Assembly (NCBI GenBank): GCA_910591455.2
Contig: OU342817.1
Coordinates: 979,268 to 1,043,267 of the forward strand
Source: Pholis gunnellus
Lineage: Eukaryota > Chordata > Actinopteri > Perciformes > Pholidae
DNA: 64,000 nucleotides
Direction of reading: 5' to 3'
Made by a program: the position numbers and the translations under genes. The notes beneath the pieces are model-generated. The model made no database searches and was not told the origin of the DNA. It saw only the letters and a program-made list of their open reading frames with translations. Every line of letters starts with the position of its first letter. Positions within the stretch are counted from its first letter, which is position 1. This document shows, in pieces, positions 35,621 to 47,000 of this stretch.

Positions 35621-36439
35621 TGCAAAAAAACAACAAGATGGCGACGGCCAAAATGCAGAACTGGAGACTTGAAAACTGTCGTCTATCTTTGTAGACATCT
35701 GAGGGTGAACCCCCGAATATGCTGTGGTCACAAACAGGGATATCTTTGATATTTAAAGTAATTTTATGAATTGTTTGAAGTTGTTATAACTTATTTACTG
35801 CTTGGTCTAAAAGTCTAGCCCAAAAGATCTTGAACTATTTCAGAAAATAAAAATAATTTTAGATGATTTGAAGTTGATGCCAACAGTTTATAGGCTGACT
35901 TAAAGGTTAGCTGCATATGGCCTCACACATATACTAAATGAAGTGCACAATGACTCATCAGAGGACAACAGAAAGCACTCAAGACTGTATTTGTTGTATC
36001 AAATAGGATTTATTGTTAATCATTTCATATGTTTTCCATCATTAACCCTATAACTACAGAACAATAAAATGCAATTCAACACACAGAATAGAAATTTAAC
36101 AAAATGTATTCAAGAGTAGATAGAAAAAAAATAGATAAAAGCAGATGCTCCTGTTTAAAACCCTGTATTGAACAATGTAAACTGGCTGCAGTGTTGATAT
36201 ATATTCAAGATTTTTATGAAAATATGTTTACATTATAATAGAAAATAAAAAAATACATTCACATATTCGGTATTCAGGTTTGCTGAGTTAATAGGGCTGC
36301 AGAATTAAACTTTTACATTGGTGGTAATGAAGTCAGCAGGTTAACGTTTCTAGAACAACATGTTGGCACACTTAGTCAGAGTAAATCTCTGTTTCCCTTT
36401 TCAGTAAATAGAACAAAATTAGCAAAGTTTCTCTTCGTC

Positions 36440-36730
36440 AAAGTAATTTAAGTCTCAGTCTCTTGGTTTCGAGACTTGTGCTCTGCTTCTACGCTCATGT
36501 TAATCAGGGACTGAACTCACTGATTCCAGTCTGGCTTTGCTTCAGATTTCTCTCTTTCATGAAGCATGTCAGTACTATGGAGCGGAAGGAGTATCTGGCT
36601 TAAATTCTTTAAGTCTACTTGGCAGTTTTATCAACTCTGCCCTCTCTCACATCTCCTTTGTCGCTCACTTTTCATAAAAAACAACAACAAAACAGAAATA
36701 CACCAAAATGATTCCATCAGTAACTGTCGG
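36440..36730 (-). pseudogene. Decayed GTPase C-terminal tail, copy B
   Basis: Duplicate of copy A at 27595-27835, with the same altered words and additional sequence up to CATCAGTAACTG. It aligns with the end of the intact GTPase frame on the minus strand but is interrupted by stops. The same sequence reappears inverted at 41237-41540. Confidence 0.75.
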
Positions 36731-37754
36731 AGCAGAAGAGAGTCTAGCTTCTGCTCCACTGGCTTCTGTAACTTAATCTCTAATCTACAATCTCCTGTTC
36801 AGCATTTCTTTAACGGTCCAGGACTACAGGTCCCATTAGCGCTGGTACTTGTGCTGTCATAATTTGGTTGTCTTGGCTATAGACAGAGCTGAATATGCTC
36901 GTCTCTTGTTCTAGCAGTCATGGAATGTACTATTTATTCAAGTACTGTACTTAAGTACAACTTTGAGGTATTTGTAGCCTACTTTACTTGAGTATTCACA
37001 TTTTATGTAACTTTAAACTTCACTACATCTCTGAGGAATATGTACTTTTAACTGAACTATATTTATTGATAATATTAGTTACTTGGTAGGCTACTTTGCA
37101 GATTCAGATTTTTAACACAAAATATAATGTAAAAATTACACGACCAAAGTCACAAGCCACTTCAACTCTCCGAGCCAAACTAGAGCCTGTCACTGCGCAC
37201 CAATACGGACAAAATGTGCGTGGAAAGAGCCATCCACTAAGAAGTTGAACAATATTTTTGGTTCATTATGAAACTTTGGTGTGCTAAAATAAAGAGAATC
37301 GCTGGCCTAGGTAATTAATGGGAAACACTGCTGATACTGATGTCGGTCCGATACTGACTCAAACAGCTGGATGTTTGAGTCTCGAGTCTAGATTGAAGAC
37401 AATGGGCCTGACTGGTATCGGTTACCATTATTTTGATTTTTTTTTTAAATCCAGTACATCTACATTTATGTATTTATTTGTTACATTTAGATTTATAAAG
37501 TTAATAAAGCAATGTTTAAGTCAGACCTGATGGTTTCTTACACATTAAAGAATGATCCTTGTCACTTCTACATAGTGAGACATACATCTTATTAATTAAA
37601 AACTGGTATCAGATCAGAGCTCGACATCTACAGATACTCAAGAATCAGTGTTAAGTATATCGGTATTGGGCCTGAAAAAGGTGGATCGGTGCATTCCTAA
37701 TTTCTATATACAGAGGGTCTCGTCTGGGTCTTGATGGAATTAGTTGAGACCTCG

Positions 37755-39434
37755 TCATGGTCTCGGTTGCATCTGGTCTTGAGATTCTTGACGATGGAGG
37801 AGTTTCTCTCCTTTGTCTACTTTAGCCGTGAGCTCTGCCTTTTCTCTCATGTCTATCAGGTACTGAACTCGTTGCTTCCAGCCTGACTTGGCCTCAGATT
37901 TCTCTCCCTCAATGAGCATGTCAATGTACTCTGGAGTGGAGAGAGGATTTGGTTTCATTGCTATCTCTTTAAGTCTGTTTAGACACTCAGCAGACTTCTC
38001 CATCAATTTCACCACATCATCCTGCACACGATCATATTCAGCCTTCAGTTGTTCAACCAATGCCTCAACAGGTGCCTTAGCCTCTGAGGCTTTCAGGTAC
38101 TTTTCCTTCAGCTCTTTCACTGTTCGTTTTTCTATAACTTCCTTATACTCCCATCTGTACTTCTGATTAAAATGTATATTCCAGATGCATTTACTTGGGC
38201 ACTGCTTACAGTTCCCATCTGGTCCCATTGCACGACAATGTTTTTTATCCTTATCATCTGCAAAGGCACAATTACGATGGCAGGTGAAATTACACTGCTG
38301 ACAATTGGTGATGAATATTCCAGTTCCAGAAATGTCTTCTTGAACTGGCTTCATGACGGGGACTTCAAACTCAAAGTCCTCATTTCTGCTGATCTCTGCC
38401 TCATGCTCTTTAATTATTGCATTTGTCTGTTTAATCTCCTCACCCTTAGCTAACCCAAGTTTAACCTGCTTCTGCAAACTTTCGATTGACGTCTCAAGCT
38501 GCTTTCTCTCTCTGAGGACCTCCTTCGTCATTGTCAAGCTTTTGGTTTCTATTTTATTCAAAGCATCAAAGAAGCTCTTCATGCTTTTTGTCCCCATCTC
38601 CCAAAACATCTGATCAAAGCTTCCATCTTCATCTTCATCACTCACGTCTGCTGCAGATGATTTGTTGTTTGCAAACAACACTGAGTTGTTGAATTTGAAG
38701 TGAATCGGCAGCCCTTTCTTTGTTTTAGGACACGGGACACCTGAAGCATTGATCGCCTCTAGAACTGGTGGTTTCTTGCCGTCTGCGAATGTCACCAGAA
38801 TTCTGATGTTTTCTGCGACATCTTTGCCAAAGATTGAGAGCACAGAATCAAACACATATTTCTGTGTTGGTGTGAGTCGAGCTAAAGAAGCCTGAGCTAC
38901 GAAACACACAGCGTCAATGTCACTGACACCATGATCAGCAGAGAAGAGTTTACGTATTTGTTCTGTGATCTCTTTGTCTCTTGCTATGCCTCTTGTATCT
39001 CCAAAACCTGGAGTGTCAACAATGGTCAGAGAGTGATCTATTGCAAAATCCTTCTTATGGTTGATTTTGTACACAGTGACTTCAGAAGTCTGGCTCTGAG
39101 CTTGTGATGTAGACTGATCCTCATCAACTAACTTAAACCGATAGGAATCCTCCCATTCCACACCTAGAATGTAATTGATCATCCCATTGATGAGAGTTGA
39201 CTTCCCGGCACCAGTCGCTCCGAGGACCATTATGGTGCGATTAGATTTACCAGTGGACTCTTTCCCATAACTGAAACGTCTGCACCCTTCTACATTGATG
39301 TCTTCTTCCTTCAGGAGGACTTTATAAACAGGGAGAGGCTCTGTCCCTGTTAGCAGTTTACCGTTTGCTTTAACAGCATCAGCAAGCCGTTTGGGAGGTT
39401 TGACATAATCAATCATAACCTTCCCTATGTCCAT
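37755..39434 (-). CDS. Standalone AIG1/septin-like P-loop GTPase, copy 2
   Basis: Paralogue of the gene at 29094-30773, also 559 aa in one coding exon starting at ATG 39434. It keeps GATGAGKS, DTPGFGD and TFAD, and the same eight-Cys spacing after the G domain. Compared with copy 1 its extreme N-terminus differs (MDIGKVMIDYVKPPKR instead of MNQVKAAFGYPPKR, two residues longer) and its acidic linker is two residues shorter, so total length is unchanged. Substitutions cluster in the N-terminus and the Cys-rich/coiled-coil part, while the G domain is almost the same. Both copies therefore appear functional, with frame maintained. The upstream AG acceptor and 5' exons are duplicated with it. Confidence 0.85.
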   Translation of the reverse strand: MDIGKVMIDYVKPPKRLADAVKANGKLLTGTEPLPVYKVLLKEEDINVEGCRRFSYGKESTGKSNRTIMVLGATGAGKSTLINGMINYILGVEWEDSYRFKLVDEDQSTSQAQSQTSEVTVYKINHKKDFAIDHSLTIVDTPGFGDTRGIARDKEITEQIRKLFSADHGVSDIDAVCFVAQASLARLTPTQKYVFDSVLSIFGKDVAENIRILVTFADGKKPPVLEAINASGVPCPKTKKGLPIHFKFNNSVLFANNKSSAADVSDEDEDGSFDQMFWEMGTKSMKSFFDALNKIETKSLTMTKEVLRERKQLETSIESLQKQVKLGLAKGEEIKQTNAIIKEHEAEISRNEDFEFEVPVMKPVQEDISGTGIFITNCQQCNFTCHRNCAFADDKDKKHCRAMGPDGNCKQCPSKCIWNIHFNQKYRWEYKEVIEKRTVKELKEKYLKASEAKAPVEALVEQLKAEYDRVQDDVVKLMEKSAECLNRLKEIAMKPNPLSTPEYIDMLIEGEKSEAKSGWKQRVQYLIDMREKAELTAKVDKGEKLLHRQESQDQMQPRP

Positions 39435-40235
39435 TTTGATTTTTAAATAACTAAATTTACAATCAGATGACACCAGGACCAGCCCTCTGACAGTTTAGTT
39501 AGTTCTACACGTGTGGAACTTGTATGTCTTCTGCTCTTGAAGTGAAAGAAGTTCTCTCAGGTCCAAATCTGCAAAAGATGACAAAAATAAAAATGCACAG
39601 AATTCAACCCTCATTTGCAGCACCATTCTACGTTTCCTATTTCTACTGCATTAAAACTAATACAGGCTCAGATCACTATGACTAACATTGAAACTAAGTA
39701 GGGCACAGATACAGTGTAATAAATATTCATGTGACATTTTCTTTTCATATTTTCCCTTTTAACACATTATTGGATAATGTCTCTCTGTCCAACTGGCAAA
39801 TTCAAATCATTAGTTTGCAACAGAGCTACATATCAGCAGTAACGTTAGCACGAGGTCGGTTCACAGAAACATCACAAAAGTAGCAAAATGTATTGCCAGC
39901 CTTCCTGAAATAACAATGGGCCTCATGCAAGAACCACTCGTACCAACGGGTGTGTTCTTAAGAGGCCTGTACGTGTGATTTAGAGAACTTGCTGCATTCA
40001 CCAATTTTCTGGTATTTTGAATTTACAAAATCAATGAACGAGTGGTCCAGACCTGTAGTAGGAGTCACGTGGGATTGGTCTGCTGTTAATCAAGCCAAAG
40101 TTTTTTACTATTTGATTGTTTATTTCATTACTTTGAGTTTGAAAACCCGATATTAATTACACTGTATAATTATGTTGACATTATCTTGTTGGACTCAAAC
40201 AGGGAACGAGCAGATCAGAGTGTTCAGCAACTTAC

Positions 40236-40290
40236 CTCAGTTTGTCTCTTATAGGGAGGGAAAGAAGAGTTCTGCTTCTGTTCTGCTTCT
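40236..40290 (-). promoter_or_regulatory. 5' exon and TATA promoter of GTPase copy 2
   Basis: Noncoding exon ending at 40236 with a GTAAGT donor (plus-strand ACTTAC at 40230-40235). A TATAAAAGG box lies on the minus strand at 40297-40305. A second 5' exon ends at 41215 but its upstream half has been replaced by the inverted GTPase tail at about 41237. Confidence 0.6.
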
Positions 40291-40314
40291 GTAGCTCCTT
40301 TTATACAAACAGTG

Positions 40315-40317
<3 letters not shown>

Positions 40318-40373
<56 letters not shown>
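40318..40373. repeat. (CA)n microsatellite
   Basis: About 28 CA units just upstream of the GTPase copy 2 TATA box. The corresponding run in unit 1 (31656-31672) is much shorter, so the repeat has expanded since the duplication or contracted in unit 1. Confidence 0.95.
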
Positions 40374-41236
40374 TTACAACAGCATAAGAACAAAATAAGA
40401 AACTTCAGCAGGAAAGCAAATGTGTTCGTTCAAAGTCTGTAGCTCTTGGTTTTTGTCTTTAGGACTGTACTCTATGTTAATTAAATCATGCATATGTTAC
40501 TACTTTATGCCGTTTAATTTCAGCTGGACATTAAAGACTTTATGTCCTCACTGGTAACATGTAAAAAGACAATGTAAAACACAATACACACCGACAGGAT
40601 AGTTGCTGCTGCTTGTTAAGCTTATTTCTTTGAGGGCAGTGTTGGAGCTGAAGGCAACTTTGATCGGTGCAATTCCCCCCAGTGGAAATCAAGCCCTTGA
40701 AATCAAACAAGACCGGTTAGTTTAAAGTCCAGTTGTGTTTCACATTACAATGTAATTGAAACACAAGTGAATTATTTTACAATTAATAAAGCCTGAAGTT
40801 AGTGTTCTCTTTCCAATCTTTAGAATGATGAATCGATTTGGAGATCTGTGAGATTTTCAAAGAAGTGTTGTGCGTATTAAAACAATGCTCTAAATAATCT
40901 CTTCACTGGGTTTTCCCTGATGAAAGTTGTGTTGGGAAGCCACAATAAACGAGTGATTCCTGTTCTTACATTAGAATCCAACATGTGGGACGACATGTAA
41001 AACACTGATTTAAACAAAACTCAAACTTGGAGCCAAATTGACCAAAGTCTATTTGCTATATTCTCAGAGATGGACTACAAAAACAATAAACACAAGCAAA
41101 TAATCCTAAAACTAAATCATGCAATAATGTTCATAAAGCCAAAATCTTCAGTATCACATAAACACTGAAACATAGAAGCTGTGGACTAAAAGATCAGAGT
41201 GTTCAGCAACTTACCTCAGTTTGTCTCTGATCAGGA

Positions 41237-41540
41237 GTGAAATGACAGTTACTGATGGAATCATTTTGGTGTATTTCTGTTTTGTTGTTGTTTTTTATGA
41301 AAAGTGAGCGACAAAGGAGATGTGAGAGAGGGCAGAGTTGATAAAACTGCCAAGTAGACTTAAAGAATTTAAGCCAGATACTCCTTCCGCTCCATAGTAC
41401 TGACATGCTTCATGAAAGAGAGAAATCTGAAGCAAAGCCAGGCTGGAATCAGTGAGTTCAGTCCCTGATTAACATGAGCGTAGAAGCAGAGCACAAGTCT
41501 CGAAACCAAGAGACTGAGACTTAATTTACTTTGACGAAGA
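41237..41540 (+). pseudogene. Inverted GTPase-tail fragment, copy C
   Basis: Reverse complement of about 36423-36724, so the decayed GTPase tail now reads on the plus strand. It is fused directly to the truncated second 5' exon of unit 2. It carries the same altered words as copies A and B and therefore arose after that pseudogene had decayed. Confidence 0.75.
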
Positions 41541-41984
41541 GAAGATTCATGATGCTCTACATCAACACTAACCTGTTTCTTCACCGTTGTTATAAAACAT
41601 TAACGTGTCTCTCTTGATCAGAGGTCATGAAGACTTCTAGAACTGGTTTTGACACCAGACCACATGAGCCCTCCAGTAACAGCCTCTGCTGCAGGTTTAC
41701 TTCCTGACTGCAGCAGCTGACCAGTCAAGGAAAACGTATGACATTCATGAAGAACTGCTGGAGATGAACCACAGACCTGTTGGCTTTCTCTCAGCTCAGT
41801 TGTTTGGTTTATAATCCAAGAGATGTTGAGTTTCAGAATGCTGCTCTGTTTAAAACATTATTGATAGACAGAGGGGGAAATTGTACCGTTATAACAGATA
41901 AAGAAAATAAAGTGCAAAAACTTTACAATACTCAAATGTATGAATATATATTTCTATAAACATTCCAATGAAAATGCAACATAT

Positions 41985-42556
41985 GCTCTAGGTGGGTGGC
42001 TTCCTGAAGAAAGCAGAGCTGTGGAGAAGGGCCCTCTGCACAGGGGGATTTCACCTGCTTTCCTCAGGTGGATGATTTTCTCTCTAGTGAGGATGTGGAC
42101 AGAGCTCCAGTCAAGTCGGTCATAGTGGGACATTTGACCAACTTGATTCAAGATTTTCATTCATACTTTCCTGACATGGAGGAGAAATCTGCACAGCTGG
42201 ATTGGGTGAGAAACACATTTCTCTTGTCCGAAGCAAACGGAAGCAAGCTACCGGTCACCTTTCAGGAAAAATTCCTGGAAGTGTCATCTGACCGTGGCCA
42301 CCAGATGAAGTTTCCATACTCACACAGTTTTGGGTGTGTGTGAAGCAGGAGCACCCTGACCTGGGACAGAACGCTTTGGAGCAGCTACTACCCTAACCCT
42401 CCACATATCTATGTGAGGCCTCCTTCTCTGCAATGACTGTGATCAAAACAAAGCAAAGAAACAGACTATGCCTGGAAAAGAGCTTGATCACAGCAGTTGC
42501 CTCCCTGCCACCAAGACTGACAAAGATCCTCAGTGAAGCACAAGTTTCTCACTAAA
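41985..42556 (+). pseudogene. Dead hAT-family transposase, C-terminal part
   Basis: Frames on the plus strand match the C-terminal half of hAT transposases of the ZBED/FAM200 type: a DFxSYFPDM-like word, LDWVRNTF, FLEVSSD, a Trp-containing FWVCVKQEHPDL word, YLCEASFSAM (the insertion-domain/dimerisation region) and NRLCLEKSL, ending near PRLTKILSE. It is broken by at least one frameshift (near 42320) and an in-frame TAA at about 42396. No N-terminal zinc finger or terminal repeats were found. Confidence 0.8.
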
Positions 42557-43085
42557 ATGTAAATGCAAAAGCACTCAGTTCAATGCAACAATGCAATCTT
42601 CAGTGTTGACAGTTTAATAAATCAGACACTGATGTCGCAGCGCTGTGTGTTACATCTGTTTTTCAACCAAAATTGCTTTGCGCTGGTTAGGGGGTACATC
42701 ACTGAAAAAAGGTTGAGAACCACACAATTAACCCCTTATCACATCATTTATATAAGTTCCAATGTAATTTGAGCGTTATGCATTCTATCAGCTTGATAAG
42801 AAATATTACACTCGCCTAGATCTTCTCACTGAACAAGGTTGTAAAGAGGGACGTGTCACCTGTATTAACATCATACGTACAAATAATACATTTAGTGTGG
42901 AGTTCTTTTAAAATAATTAGATTTGTTCATACCTGGAACTACTTTCTACCAAATACCATGTTATTTTTATAGTATCTCGTGACCTTTATCATGATCACAA
43001 AGGTTTTATACCTTACCCCTCGTACATTCTACAAGCCGAGTCATTTCTGGGAAATCAGCTGGGTTCTCCTCTGTGCCGCCTCCCA
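42557..43085. other. No gene seen; upstream of the SNTX-like gene
   Basis: AT-rich with no exon supported. It contains the putative promoter of the gene at 44068-50652, including the TTCTGGGAA word listed separately. Confidence 0.4.
43045..43053. promoter_or_regulatory. STAT/GAS-like site TTCTGGGAA
   Basis: Palindromic TTCN3GAA consensus about 50-90 bp upstream of the predicted 5' exon of the SNTX-like gene. One nine-base match is weak evidence by itself. Confidence 0.3.
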
Positions 43086-43094
43086 CTAATGAAT

Positions 43095-43179
43095 AAAGAT
43101 GTGTGGGCGTTTCTCCTTCAGAGACAATATAATGTCTGAAACCACAGCGCTGCCTCAGAGGATCACACACACTGCTACT
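43095..43179 (+). other. Putative 5' noncoding exon of the SNTX-like gene
   Basis: Ends in a GTGAGT donor at 43180. ATGs at 43099 and 43132 open short frames that end up out of frame with the coding ATG at 44068 after splicing to the acceptor at 44059, so they would be upstream ORFs. Support is the donor and position only. Confidence 0.4.
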
Positions 43180-44067
43180 GTGAGTACACTAATGCTCTTT
43201 TTGTTAATGTATCTTTGCATGCAACAGTTCTGCTGTCTGTCTTTACTGTGTAATCAGTCGTGCAGTTATTTAACCAATGACTGTAGATGAATCCTTTTAG
43301 CAGCTGTACCAATTAGTACACAAATGATAGACTTAGTAAAATAATGTATGAAAGAAAACATTGACATCGGTCAAAAGCTTAAGATGCATCCAGGAAACAC
43401 AAATATTGTAGTGTTATGTCTCCTATAATTACTAACAACTTCCTTCAGTGCATATATACATAAGTTTGTGCTATGTTCATTCTTAAAACCAAATTGATTG
43501 TCAGTAGTTATGTATTCTTGAAGCTGATCTAAGAGAATTCATTCTAATACGCTAGACAGCAATTGGTCTGTAATTTTCAGACTATACAACTTCATCATGC
43601 ACATTTCCTTCTCTCATTGCATGATGTCCACAATTGTGCTTGCAGGAAAATTAATTCACAACCGGATGAATCAACCAGCTCAGTTCCATTCAAACCACTG
43701 TTGCAGTAGTAAAGTAAATAATGATAATGAAACAAACCGGTTTTTAAAAGTAACTTTTCATAAAAAATGAGAAAGACAATTATTTTTTTTGTTTGCCATT
43801 GGAGTTAATTTGTCAAAAGTTTAGAGAAGTTTATTAACCTACAAAAGATCAAATAGTATTTAAACTGGAAAACATACAAACCAGTTCAACTGTCATTTTA
43901 AGGTTTTTACCCAAAAGCAACATGTTTTATTTTGCTGTCGACATCAGCGGAATCTTGTCTTTGTTCCAACAACTACACAAGGTGACAGATGACTAACAGT
44001 TTGGATAGCAGGAAAGTCACATGAGTGAACTAACACACTTTCTGTTTTCCCATGTGTAGACGTGGAG

Positions 44068-47000
44068 ATGGACCCTGAAGCCAGCAGAACATTGGAGGTG
44101 GCAGCGCTCGGCCGGCCATTCAGCCTCGGGATGTTGTACGACTGCCGCCAAGATTCACTGGTCCCTGGTAAGGATCCACATGTTTAATGCAATCAAACAA
44201 CTATACTTAAACTGTTTAAAAAGTTTAATCTTGATTTTTAATATTAAACATTCAGGTATGGGAACCGTAGAAATGTATCTAAACTTGAATAATTGTTTTT
44301 AATATCTGTATATATGTGTATATTGTGTATGTGTTAATATATATGTATGTATGTAAGCTTTTTTGGGCCAATATCCAACGGGATGTCCTGCATGAGCAAT
44401 GTAATGAATAAACAATACAGACTAGTCATAATGACATTTTAGATATCTGCAACTATTATTTGGAGCAGTTGGGGCCCGAGCATCTGACAACATCAGGCCG
44501 CGAAGGCCCTATTGAAATCCAAAGGATTTTTATTATTTGAAATTTTTATATTCTGATTTTTATTATTCCACTTTGGGCGCATTTTTGGGGGACTTTCTAT
44601 ACTCCAAAACTTACCAAATTTGACACACTTGGTGAAAATAGCCACCTGATATAGGTGGAACATTTTTGTTTTAAAAAATTGTTCTCTAGCATCCCCCTAC
44701 AAGTTGGACTGGCGACGCCCCTCGGCGAGTATGTCCGATTGTACAAAAAAGCCTCTCAGACCCCTAAACTCCGCCTACCCAAATCTTTCGCCATTTTTTA
44801 TTTTGTGAAAAACGTATGTAAAAACTAATTTTTGAAAACTCCTCCTGCGTGCGGGGTCTGTTTGCTATCAAATTTGCTCCGGATCATTATTTGATCTATA
44901 TCATTGAAAATGATTAACTTGTTTATATGTCATTGCATTTAGAAGATATGGACCAATGAACTTCTTAGGGGCGTGGCTTGTACACCAATACTTATAACTT
45001 CAAAACCCTTTCTCCTAAAATCACCAAATTTGCAGAGCACATCGTGTTCTGTAACATACTCTGACATTTGTATTCCATTCAACCACTAGGGGGCGCAACA
45101 GTCAATCTGCGTTTTTGGCCATTTTCAGCCTTTGTACTTTAACGAACTCCGACAGAATTTATGCGATCAACTTCAATATTGTTCAGGATGGTCTTAAGAC
45201 CTTTGTGATCAAATATTATCAAATTCGTGACTTATCATGGAAGAACATTGACGTGGCGTGGCACCCATTTTGTGCCATTCGGCATGAAACAGGAAGTTGT
45301 TCAAATCTTATCCAATCTGCACAAAATTTCTTATGCATGATGCTACTTTAGGCCTGAGCACATTTCAATGCCATAATCTTCACAAAGTCATAGTGCCACC
45401 TACCGGTAAAAGGAAATGTCACATTTTATACTTGTTTGTAACTAAAATTTAGTAAATAAACCCTAAAGACATTGATGATGCTTCATCGTGGATATTGTGA
45501 ATTTTCGTTGAACGCTGTTCCCGTGGCAATGCATCAGGCAATACATCATTCGCCATGAAAAAAGAAGCTGATGGTTCAGTGGCTTGGGATGCTCAAAAAC
45601 TAATGGAACTTTGCACATGTGTCATAGGTGATGGGAATACACATGTATCTGGGGTTTTGGCTTGGCCATTTTAAATTGCCTCCATAGCGCCCTCTACAAT
45701 TTTTCTAAAGAGCAGCCCCAGCGCTAGGTTTGAGCTACATGTATACAATTTAGTAGGCTTATGTATCACATATAGACTTAAAAAAAGTCTCTTGGGACTA
45801 TGCCTTCAAATTAACAGGAAATCCGCCATTTTTATTTTTGTGTTAATTTGCCCTTGATTTTTGCTCATTTCTAGGCGCTATACTTTAACAAACTCCTCCT
45901 AGGGACTTTGTCAGAGCCACTTCAAATTTTGTCAGTACAATCTCAAGACATTTGTGATTGAAAGTTATCAAAAGCTTTTTATTTGACCTAATGGCTTAGC
46001 CGTAGTGGGCGGCTACTTTGCGTGATTCCCCATTAAACAAGCTGATGTACCTCCACTGCACTCATTCCAAACAGTCCCAAACATGCCATGCTTGATAACA
46101 CTCATGGCCTGAGGATATCAACGAGCTAATTTTCACTAATACTCACAGCGCCACCTACTGGTGAAAGGAAATCTGCGTTTTGTGACAAACTGCATCCGAT
46201 TTACATGACTTTTACATGATGTGGTTTACACTTGATATAGAGCAACATAAATGCATGTTTGTGCGTGTTCTGTAGCGCCACGTAGTGGATACAGGAAGCG
46301 GTGGACTGTTTACAAAGCATAAATTCCAGTGTCACGCGGTCCACGCAGGAAAAAAACTTGGACTCGTCGCACTGTCCAACGGTCGGAGTCCCGCCAGAAT
46401 CCCCTACGTGTGGGAGGATGCGAGAGCCCATCCATCGCTGCTCGCAGCTTTAATTATAACTGAATTGCAGATTGTCTGGATTTGTCATTTAGGATGCGTG
46501 ACGAGTTGAGCTGAGTTTTCATTGACATTACTGCTGATATCTATGATTCAGTTTTCACTAGTCAGAACGACGTTATAGATATCTTGAATAGAAATTATGA
46601 CTAGTAATATTAATTCCCGATAGCTAATACATGTTAAATCGACTTGCCATATTTCTACTAGTCAAAATGATAGTCATTGTACATATATCTGAAATGAATG
46701 TTACTTTGGGTTACATATCCAAAATGCAATTGTCATCTGTAATGGGAAATCGCATTTCCATAAGTCACAATCCATTTTTAGTAGTAATTCAATTGTAGAT
46801 TACTGTGATCATTATTCTTACTCGTGAAGAAGGAATTACTGATATCTATAATTGAATTAAAGATATCTGTAAATCAGTTTTGACTAGTCTAAATATAATT
46901 TCTAAATGTGAAAGTATGTGTAAATATATATGAGTAACCTCCCCACTTCTTTTTTGGCAGGCATGACACTATGGGACAGCGATGAATTGGAAAAAGATAG

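Larger units (their letters stand above)
35621..41236. repeat. Segmental duplication, unit 2
   Basis: Same-orientation partner of 26759-32537, starting at the same word and running through a GTPase-tail pseudogene, an intact GTPase gene and two 5' exons. It ends abruptly at about 41236, two dozen bases into the second 5' exon, where an inverted copy of the GTPase tail begins. Confidence 0.85.
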
